The position numbers and the translations under genes are program-made. Source: Nocardia sp. NBC_01327 (GTDB lineage Bacteria; Actinomycetota; Actinomycetes; Mycobacteriales; Mycobacteriaceae). Taken from it: a DNA stretch of 64,000 bases. The notes beneath the pieces were generated by a model. That model had not been told where the DNA came from, did not search any database, and saw only the letters and a program-made list of their open reading frames with translations. The DNA lies in NCBI RefSeq assembly GCF_035958815.1, contig NZ_CP108383.1:124001-188000 (forward strand), written 5' to 3'. Shown here piece by piece: positions 35,888-42,781 of this stretch. Every line of letters starts with the position of its first letter. Position 1 is the first letter of the stretch.

Positions 35888-37570
35888 GTGGAATCCGACA
35901 CCATCCCCACCACCCTCGATCCACGCCGGTGGATCGCCTTCGCCGTCGTGCTGGCCGCCGGGTTCATGGACCTGCTCGACGTGACCATCGTCAATGTCGC
36001 GGTGCCCAGCATCCAGAAGGATCTGGGCGCCGAGTACGCGCAGATCGAATGGATCATCGCCGCCTATGTCCTGGCCTTCGCGGCAGTGCTGATCACCGGC
36101 GGCCGGCTCGGTGACATCTACGGCCGCAAACGCATGTTCCTGCTCGGCATGACCGGATTCACGCTGGCCTCGGCCGCCGGCGGACTGGCCTCCGACCCGA
36201 CCATGCTCATCACCTCACGATTCGTGCAGGGCGCCATGGCCGGACTGATGGTGCCGCAGATCCTCGCCATCATTCGCGTGACCTTCCCGAAAGAGGAGCG
36301 CACCAAGGCGATTGCCATCTACAGCGGTGTCGGCGGTTCCGCCTCCGCGGTCGGCCTGGCACTGGGCGGACTGCTGGTGCAGTGGAATGTGCTCGATCTG
36401 GGCTGGCGGCCGATCTTCCTGGTGAACATCCCGATCGGCATTCTCGCGCTGGCCGCCGCCGCGGTCGTCATGCGGGATTCGCGCTCGCCGCAGCCGCCGC
36501 GCCTGGACATCATCGGCATGGTGCTGGCCGTGTCCGCGGTGGTACTGCTGGTGTACCCGCTCACCGAAGGCCGCCGATTGGATTGGCCCACTTGGACTTT
36601 CGTTCTGATCGGCGCTTCCGCGGTCACCTTCACGGCCTTCGTGCTCTACGAGCGGTGGCGCTCGCGCACCGTCGGCTCCCCGCTCATCGACCTCGAGCTG
36701 TTCCGGTCCCGGGCCTTCACCGTCGGCTTGGCGAGCTGGCTGCTGTTCTGGATCGGCTTCGGCGGGTTCTTCCTCATCTGGACCCTGTTCATGCAGGCGG
36801 GACTCGGCTGGTCACCCATGCGGGCCGGATTGACCTCGGTCTTCTTCGCGGTCGGTGCGGGCATCGGAGCCGGAACCTCGGTGAGTCTGCTGGCCCCGCG
36901 CTTCGGGCGCTGGGTGCTGATGGGCGGCGGGCTCGTCACGGCGGCCGGATTCGGGTTGTACGGCTGGATGGCCGCGCACTACGGTTCGGATTTCGCGTCC
37001 TGGCAGATGGTCCTGCCGCTCATCATCACCGGCACCGGATTCGGCATCGTGGTCGCGCCGACCATCGATATGCTGCTCGGCCAGATCCCCGATGGGGAGG
37101 CCGGAGCGGCGTCGGGGTTGCTCAATACCGGCCAGCAGCTGGGGATGGCGCTGGGCGTGGCACTGGTCGGGATCGTGTTCTTCACACAGCTCGATCATGA
37201 TTCGGGGCGCGGTGTGGACGCGGTCGCGGCGCAGACCCGCACGGAGTTGAGTGCGGCCGGGCTGCCGGGGCCCGCACAGGATCAGATACTCGCCAATTTC
37301 CGTGCCTGCGTGCAGGATCGGTCCGCCGAGGTGGATCCGTCGGTCGTGCCCGACAGCTGCCGTAGCACCGGCGGCGACCCGGCCATGGGCGTCACACTCG
37401 CCAAGGCGGGCAAGGAGGCCACGGCCGTCAATTTCGCGCACACCTTCGACTACACGCTGGTGTGGGGCATCGGCATCATGGTGCTGGTCTGCCTCGGATT
37501 CGCCGCGCTTCCCAGGGACACCAAGCTGGAAGTCCACGAGTTGGCGGAGGACGAATTGGTGCAGGTCTGA
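35888..37570 (+). CDS. DHA2-family (EmrB/QacA-type) MFS drug exporter
   Basis: This 560-residue, probably 14-helix, proton-coupled exporter has helix 1 with AAGFMDLLDVTIVNVAVPSI (motif D1), the motif A loop GGRLGDIYGRKRMFLLG, and motif C-like glycine-rich GGSASAVGLALGGLL. A periplasmic insertion with two Cys (FRACVQDRS...PDSCRSTGG) precedes the last helix. GTG start at 35888. Typical substrates are cationic or hydrophobic drugs; the neighbouring dehalogenase suggests a halogenated or toxic compound, an inference. It ends at a strong intrinsic terminator. Confidence 0.92.
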   Translation: MESDTIPTTLDPRRWIAFAVVLAAGFMDLLDVTIVNVAVPSIQKDLGAEYAQIEWIIAAYVLAFAAVLITGGRLGDIYGRKRMFLLGMTGFTLASAAGGLASDPTMLITSRFVQGAMAGLMVPQILAIIRVTFPKEERTKAIAIYSGVGGSASAVGLALGGLLVQWNVLDLGWRPIFLVNIPIGILALAAAAVVMRDSRSPQPPRLDIIGMVLAVSAVVLLVYPLTEGRRLDWPTWTFVLIGASAVTFTAFVLYERWRSRTVGSPLIDLELFRSRAFTVGLASWLLFWIGFGGFFLIWTLFMQAGLGWSPMRAGLTSVFFAVGAGIGAGTSVSLLAPRFGRWVLMGGGLVTAAGFGLYGWMAAHYGSDFASWQMVLPLIITGTGFGIVVAPTIDMLLGQIPDGEAGAASGLLNTGQQLGMALGVALVGIVFFTQLDHDSGRGVDAVAAQTRTELSAAGLPGPAQDQILANFRACVQDRSAEVDPSVVPDSCRSTGGDPAMGVTLAKAGKEATAVNFAHTFDYTLVWGIGIMVLVCLGFAALPRDTKLEVHELAEDELVQV

Positions 37571-37579
37571 TCTATCCAC

Positions 37580-37629
37580 AACTGTCCACAGCCTCGGTGC
37601 ACACCGGCGCTGTGGACAGTTTTCCTTTC
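37580..37629 (+). terminator. Intrinsic terminator after the MFS gene
   Basis: A perfect 13-bp stem (AACTGTCCACAGC / GCTGTGGACAGTT) with a 16-nt loop is followed by TTTCCTTT, 10 nt after the stop. The arms and flanks contain four DnaA-box-like words (NTNTCCACA or its complement), probably coincidental. Confidence 0.85.
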
Positions 37630-37687
37630 CACAGCACGCCGGGCGCGGAAGAATCCGACCGACAATGTCTTTCGACGGGAGTCAGCC

Positions 37688-38848
37688 ATGCGCGCGGTCA
37701 CGGTAACCAAGGGCGAATTCCGAGTCCAGGAGCTGCCCGCTCCCACTCCCGGTCCCGGGCAGGTGCTGGTGAACGTGCTGCGGTGCGGCATCTGCGGCTC
37801 CGACCTGCACGCCCGGGTGCACTGCGACGAACTGGCCGATATGGCCGCCGCCACCGGATACCAGCACTTCATGCGCTCGGACCAGAGCGTGGTGATGGGG
37901 CACGAATTCTCCGGCGAGGTCGTAGATTACGGCTCGGGCGCCCGCCGGCGGTGGAAGCCTGGCACGCCGGTGGTGTCGCTGCCCATCCTGCGAACCGGGC
38001 GCACGCCGCACCTCACCGGGCTGTCGGCCGACGCGCCGGGCGGGTATGCCGAACAGGTGCTGGTGCAGGAGTCGATGACCTTTCCGATTCCGAACGGACT
38101 CTCCGCCGAGCATGCGGCGCTCACCGAGCCGATGGCGGTCGCCTGGCACGCCGTGCGCAAGGGGCGCGTCGGCAAGGGGCAGACCGCATTCGTCATCGGT
38201 TGCGGGCCCATCGGTCTCGCCGTCATCACCATGCTGAAGGCCTCCGGTGTCGCACTGGTGATCGCCAGCGATTTCTCCCCGCGCCGCCGGGAACTCGCCG
38301 CCGCCTGCGGAGCGGATGTGGTGGTCGACCCGGGCGCCGACTCGCCCTGGACCGCGTCACCGAAGAAGTCGCGCATCACCGGTGCCAGCGACATTCTCAA
38401 CCTCGGCTTCGACGCCATGGAACGACTGCGGCGGATTCCGAATCTGCCCTGGTGGTACATATTCCGGGCCGCGCACACCCTCAACAAGGGGCCCGCCGGG
38501 CCGGTCATCTTCGAATGTGTCGGCGTGCCGGGCATGATCGACCAGATCCTCACGGCCGCACCGCCGATGTCCCGCATCGTGGTGGTCGGCGTGTGTATGG
38601 AATCGGATCGCATCCATCCGGCCACCGCCATCAACAAGGAAATCGAACTGCGCTTCGTCCTCGGCTACGACCCCGGCGAATTCCGCGACACCCTGCACAT
38701 GATCGCCGACGGCAAAGTCGACCCCTCCCCCCTCATCACCGGCACCATCGGCCTGGACGGCGTCGATCCCGCCTACACCACCCTCGCCTCCCCCGACCAC
38801 CACGCCAAAATCCTGATCGACCCGGCCAGCACCGCAACCACCCTCTAG
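37688..38848 (+). CDS. Zinc-dependent medium-chain alcohol dehydrogenase
   Basis: This 386-residue MDR enzyme has a catalytic zinc site: CGICGSDLHARVH near residue 33-45 and the MGHEFSG motif (His, Glu), with a Rossmann motif VIGCGPIGLAVITMLKASG. The structural-zinc lobe with four closely spaced Cys is missing. An ~35-residue insertion (DMAAATGYQHFMRSDQS) precedes GHE. The insertion and C-terminal NKEIELRFVLGYDPGEFRDTLHMIADGKVD are typical of mycobacterial AdhD/zinc-type dehydrogenases. GGGAG precedes the ATG. Substrate unknown. The gene ends at a 23-bp perfect inverted repeat. Confidence 0.9.
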   Translation: MRAVTVTKGEFRVQELPAPTPGPGQVLVNVLRCGICGSDLHARVHCDELADMAAATGYQHFMRSDQSVVMGHEFSGEVVDYGSGARRRWKPGTPVVSLPILRTGRTPHLTGLSADAPGGYAEQVLVQESMTFPIPNGLSAEHAALTEPMAVAWHAVRKGRVGKGQTAFVIGCGPIGLAVITMLKASGVALVIASDFSPRRRELAAACGADVVVDPGADSPWTASPKKSRITGASDILNLGFDAMERLRRIPNLPWWYIFRAAHTLNKGPAGPVIFECVGVPGMIDQILTAAPPMSRIVVVGVCMESDRIHPATAINKEIELRFVLGYDPGEFRDTLHMIADGKVDPSPLITGTIGLDGVDPAYTTLASPDHHAKILIDPASTATTL

Positions 38849-38877
38849 CGGGCATCCACCAGGAACTGGGTAGCGCG

Positions 38878-38940
38878 CATCGACCAGGAACTGGTGGCGG
38901 GCCGTACTCGCACAATGCCGCCACCAGTTCCTGGTCGATG
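38878..38940. terminator. Perfect 23-bp inverted repeat between convergent genes
   Basis: The arms at 38878-38900 and 38918-38940 are exact reverse complements (core GACCAGGAACTGGTGGC) with a 17-nt loop. It ends 3 nt before the iniC-like stop and about 30 nt after the dehydrogenase stop, so it can terminate both. A partial third copy of the arm (ATCCACCAGGAACTGGG) lies at 38854-38870. Confidence 0.85.
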
Positions 38941-38943
38941 ACG

Positions 38944-40524
38944 TTATGGGTTGTGTGGTGGGGTGATTCGGGCGAAAGGGGTGGTGGGGGGTTCGTGGAG
39001 GATTTCCAGGAGGCCTTCGGCGCTGCGGGAGGCGGTCAGGCAGGCATTGACCATGGATTGGTCGGCGAGGGGGTGACGGGCTCGGGTACGCCACTTGTGG
39101 ACTGCGGTCAGGGCCTGCTCGCGTTGGGTGTGGATATCGGTGTGCGGGGGCAGTCCGAGGCGGCGGTGGGGGGCTACGCCTACGCCGCCGATCAGGCGAT
39201 GCAATTCCGCGAGATCGGCTGGGGGCAAGGGTAATTCGTCGGTGCGCAGGTGGCCCAGCAGCCGAAGTTCGGCGAAGCCGTGTACGTCGGAGAGCAGGGT
39301 CTTCACCCGGGGCAGCAGGGCATCGGCCTCGGTGCCGGGGTTGGCGACGAGAATGCGCGCCAGGGCGGTCAATGCGGAGTGCGCCTTCAATTCCTCTGCG
39401 CGCTGGGCGAATTGCACATCCAGGACGGTGCGCAGTTCGCCGAGGCCGCTGCGGGCGGTGAGTTCCGCTGCCAGCGAGGCGGAGTCGCGGACGCCGAGCC
39501 GAATCAGGGTGACGGCCAGGCGAATACCGAACAGGCCGAAGCGCGCCGCCAGGTGGGCGCGCAGGTCCGGCGGTACCGGGAGCGGCAGATCGGGGCGGGC
39601 GAAGCGGTCGGCCGACAGCAGGGCGGCGCTCACCTCGTCCACGGGTGCGGCGGCCAGGGCCTCGAAGGCCGCGTACTCGCGCTGCCGCAGGGTGGCCGCG
39701 GCGAAGGCCAGCAGGCCCGCGACCGGAATCACCGACTGGCACAGCCCGGTTCGCTCCAATTCGCCCGCGAATCGTGAGGCCACATCGCGCGCGGAATGCA
39801 GTGCGTCGATGCGCCCCGCACCGATCTCATCCGCACGCGACACCACACCGATCACCCCGAGCGGTCCGCCCGCGCCCGTGCCGGCGCCGATCTGTTCGAG
39901 AAAGTCCACGTCGGCGGTATCGAGCCGGCGCAGCAGGTAGACGACCGCATCCGCACCGGGCAGGGCGACTCCGGTTCCGCCGGGGGTGAGCAGGCGCGAG
40001 GTGCGCGCCGACACATCCCGCGACAGTGAGGAGATTCCGGGGGTGTCGATAATCGTGGTCTGGGCCAATTCCGCGGACGGCCACTCCACCGCCAGGTGGT
40101 CGACCTCACGGGCCCCGCCCGTATTCCAGCGCAGCGCAGCCAGATCGAAGGTGAGCCCGTGCGCACCCGGCAGCCCCTCCGCGCCGCGGCCGCGGCGCAC
40201 CACCACATCGGCGCGCGAGCCCTCCGGCGAATACGCGGTGACGCGGGGTGCGGCGCCGTGCCGATACCAGGTCACCAGGCGGGTGCACTCGGTCGCATCG
40301 GTGGGCGCGATATCCTGCCCCACCAGCGCATTCAACAGTGTCGACTTGCCCGCCTTGAGCTGTCCGGCCAGGGCGATCCGCAGCGGCTCGTCCAGCCGCC
40401 GCACACATTCCTCGAGCTGCCCGCGCACCCGTCCACGGTCGGCAAAGGACCGCCGGGCGGCCGCCAGCAGTCCCCGCGTCTCACCCCCCACCCCGTATCC
40501 GGGCCCGCCCACATCAAATCTCAT
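38944..40524 (-). CDS. iniC: IniC-like dynamin-family GTPase
   Basis: This 526-residue bacterial dynamin-like protein has a P-loop GQLKAGKSTLLNAL (Lys60), switch/G3 IIDTPGISSL, and a degenerate G4 (SRAD in place of T/NKxD). Predicted helical stalk regions follow (LGVRDSASLAAELTAR, QRAEELKAHSALTALARIL). It sits 327 nt downstream of iniA. In mycobacteria, IniA and IniC are induced by isoniazid, ethambutol and other cell-wall inhibitors, and IniA remodels membranes. The ATG at 40524 follows GGGAGC. Assignment as IniC rests on order and GTPase type. Confidence 0.82.
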   Translation of the reverse strand: MRFDVGGPGYGVGGETRGLLAAARRSFADRGRVRGQLEECVRRLDEPLRIALAGQLKAGKSTLLNALVGQDIAPTDATECTRLVTWYRHGAAPRVTAYSPEGSRADVVVRRGRGAEGLPGAHGLTFDLAALRWNTGGAREVDHLAVEWPSAELAQTTIIDTPGISSLSRDVSARTSRLLTPGGTGVALPGADAVVYLLRRLDTADVDFLEQIGAGTGAGGPLGVIGVVSRADEIGAGRIDALHSARDVASRFAGELERTGLCQSVIPVAGLLAFAAATLRQREYAAFEALAAAPVDEVSAALLSADRFARPDLPLPVPPDLRAHLAARFGLFGIRLAVTLIRLGVRDSASLAAELTARSGLGELRTVLDVQFAQRAEELKAHSALTALARILVANPGTEADALLPRVKTLLSDVHGFAELRLLGHLRTDELPLPPADLAELHRLIGGVGVAPHRRLGLPPHTDIHTQREQALTAVHKWRTRARHPLADQSMVNACLTASRSAEGLLEILHEPPTTPFARITPPHNP

Positions 40525-40851
40525 AGCGCTCCCGACCCGAACCACACACCGCACACATCGCCAACCTTTCGCCCCAACCCCGCCCGGTGTTAGCAACACG
40601 CCAGTTCCGGCGAGTGCGGGGCCCTATCGATGGCGCGCCCAGAGACTCGCCTCGAACCGCACCTGTGTCGTGCGAATCCCGCCTTCCGGCCGAACCAACC
40701 TCGGCTCACCGACACAGCCATGCCGGCGCAGCGGACATGCCGTGACCTGGAGACGGCGGGCTGTGGCAGACCCGCAGCGGGCCTGTGCACGCCGTAGCAG
40801 ACGCGCGACCAGCGGCCTCAGGCGAGCGGCCGGAGTCGGGGTGGCGGACGT
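40525..40851. other. Non-coding gap between iniA and iniC
   Basis: The 327-nt gap between the iniA stop and the iniC start is long for genes in one operon. No credible gene or strong terminator hairpin is visible, so it may carry a separate iniC promoter. It is GC-rich throughout, with scattered short repeats such as GACACAG and CGCACCTGTG. Confidence 0.4.
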
Positions 40852-42690
40852 TCAGGCGGGTGGCGGGAGGGCGGCCGGAGGCTGGGCGGGGGTGAGGGTG
40901 GCGGCGCGGCGGCGGAGGTCGGCTACGGCGTGCAGGCGGCGCTCGAGGAGGGCGGTGCGGGTGGCCCGGGCGGTGGATTCGAGGGTGGCGGCCTCCTGGG
41001 CGGCGCGGAGGGATTCGTCGAGGGAGCGCAGGGTGCGTTCGGCGATCGCGGTGAAGTGGTCGCGGAGCAGGCGGTGGATGCGGTGCAGGCGGTCCTTCGT
41101 CTCCTTGGCGGTGTGGAAGGCGACATCGTCCAGGTAGCGGCGCACGGCGAGTTTGGCATCGGCGCGGCGTTTGGCCAGGCGGGCCTGCTTATCGTCGCGG
41201 AAAGCCTTGCTGCCGAGGAGAAGTCCGGCACCCAGGGACAGCGGGTTGACCAGGGACAGGCCGGCGAGGGTGCCGACCAGACCGGCCATGACCACGCCGC
41301 CGTACGACCCGCGCACGCCGACCAGGAGTTTGTGGCCGAGGCCGAGGTCCGGTTCCAGATCCGAGAGGGTGCAGGAGCCGGCGCGAGAAGCGTCGCCGTC
41401 CAGGGTTTCCCGCACATCGGGGAGGTCGACCGCGCCCAGTTCGGTGAAATGGGTGGAGACCTGTTCGGCCAGCCGCACCGCGCGCGTGCGCGTCCACAGC
41501 AGATTGTCGCCGACCGCGGTGCCGACGGTGCCGGTGAGCCACTCCTCCATGCGTTCCCAGTGCCGGCCCGGATCATGCTCGTCGATCCAGTCCTCCGCGG
41601 TGCGGGAGATATTCCGCAGCCGATTGCGCAGATCGTGGTCGACATCGCCGACCAGATCGGTGATTCCGTCCCCGAGCGTCTGCTGCCAGACGGAGGTCTT
41701 GCGATGCAGCTGCTCGGCAGCTGTTCTCGCTGACTGCAATTCACGCACCGCGGCGGCGCCGCGCTCCGGATCCCGCAGCGCCACCAGCTCGCTGCCGAGC
41801 GCCAGCGCCAAATGCTCTGTGGCGGAATTGATATCGAGCGCGACGGCCTGCCGCACCGCCGCCTGATCACGGGCGACCACATGCTCGCGCAGGAAACCGA
41901 AGACCTCGCCGAACCCGGATTCGCGTCCGAGCTGCTCGTCCTGCAGGCGCAGGGCATGGGTGCGCAGCACCGAGGACACCGGCAGCATCGGCACGTCGAT
42001 TCCCGCACGGCTCAGGTGATTCCGGTTCGCCTCGGACACCTGCCGCCAGTGCGGATACAGATCGATCTTGGTGAGCAGCACCGCGACCGCCGGGCACAAC
42101 TCCCGCACCTGCCGCAGGAATTCGACCTCCGGATCGGTGAGTTCGGTGGACGCGTCGGTGAGCACCAGCACCGCATCGGCCGTCGGCACCGCGCCGAGCA
42201 CTCCGGCCGCACCGCTGCCGCCGTGCGCACCCAGCGCGGGGGTATCCACGACCACTATTCCGTCGGCGAGCAGCCGATTCGGCACCTCGATCTCGAGGCG
42301 TAATACCGCCCGCCCCTGCGCATGCGGTGACCGCGCGCCGACCGCGCCGATCTCCTCGACGGGCACCGGTAATCGGGTGACCTCCCCGTCCTGTGCGCCC
42401 GCGACCACCAGTTCCGCCCGGGCCGTCTGCCCGAACGCCAATACGGTGGTCACCGTGGTCGTCGTATCGTCGGCCACCGGGCAGATATCCAGATTGATCA
42501 GGGCGTTCACGAACTGGCTGCGCCCCTGATTCCCCAACCCGCACACCACGATCCGCCGCCGGGGGTCGCGCACCCGCCCCGCCACCGTCTCCAGCTGCGC
42601 GACCAGATCCCCGCGCTCCGCCCCCTCCGCCACCGCTATGGTTTCGGACAGTATCGACAGCAGCGGATCAACCGCCACGATCCCGCTCAT
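40852..42690 (-). CDS. iniA: IniA-like dynamin-family protein with altered P-loop
   Basis: This 612-residue dynamin-like protein has a P-loop region CGLGNQGRSQFVNAL in which the usual GKS Lys is Arg57, G3 VVDTPALGAHG, and G4 LLTKID. A long helical stalk follows, then a hydrophobic paddle-like segment (GGVVMAGLVGTLAGLSLVNPLSLGAGLLLGSKAF, about 455-490) that could contact membrane, and a C-terminal helical region ending in a Pro/Ala tail. M. tuberculosis IniA acts at the membrane during cell-wall stress. The ATG at 42690 has GAGGA upstream. Family assignment is solid; GTP hydrolysis is doubtful without the Lys. Confidence 0.85.
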   Translation of the reverse strand: MSGIVAVDPLLSILSETIAVAEGAERGDLVAQLETVAGRVRDPRRRIVVCGLGNQGRSQFVNALINLDICPVADDTTTTVTTVLAFGQTARAELVVAGAQDGEVTRLPVPVEEIGAVGARSPHAQGRAVLRLEIEVPNRLLADGIVVVDTPALGAHGGSGAAGVLGAVPTADAVLVLTDASTELTDPEVEFLRQVRELCPAVAVLLTKIDLYPHWRQVSEANRNHLSRAGIDVPMLPVSSVLRTHALRLQDEQLGRESGFGEVFGFLREHVVARDQAAVRQAVALDINSATEHLALALGSELVALRDPERGAAAVRELQSARTAAEQLHRKTSVWQQTLGDGITDLVGDVDHDLRNRLRNISRTAEDWIDEHDPGRHWERMEEWLTGTVGTAVGDNLLWTRTRAVRLAEQVSTHFTELGAVDLPDVRETLDGDASRAGSCTLSDLEPDLGLGHKLLVGVRGSYGGVVMAGLVGTLAGLSLVNPLSLGAGLLLGSKAFRDDKQARLAKRRADAKLAVRRYLDDVAFHTAKETKDRLHRIHRLLRDHFTAIAERTLRSLDESLRAAQEAATLESTARATRTALLERRLHAVADLRRRAATLTPAQPPAALPPPA

Positions 42691-42719
42691 CGCAGTCCTC
42701 GCAAATCTCTTCTCCGAGA

Positions 42720-42741
42720 CCGCATCCCGTCAAGGATGCGG
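42720..42741 (-). other. Hairpin between iniB and iniA
   Basis: An 8-bp stem (CCGCATCC / GGATGCGG) with a 6-nt loop lies in the 91-nt gap between iniB and iniA. It could reduce expression of the dynamin genes relative to iniB. Confidence 0.45.
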
Positions 42742-42781
42742 CCTCCCGCCAATACTCGCCCGGCACCGGGTCGCACCCCAC

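Noticed and set aside
37570..37640. Replication origin
   Set aside because: There are four DnaA-box-like words but no AT-rich unwinding region, and no dnaA, dnaN or gidA nearby.
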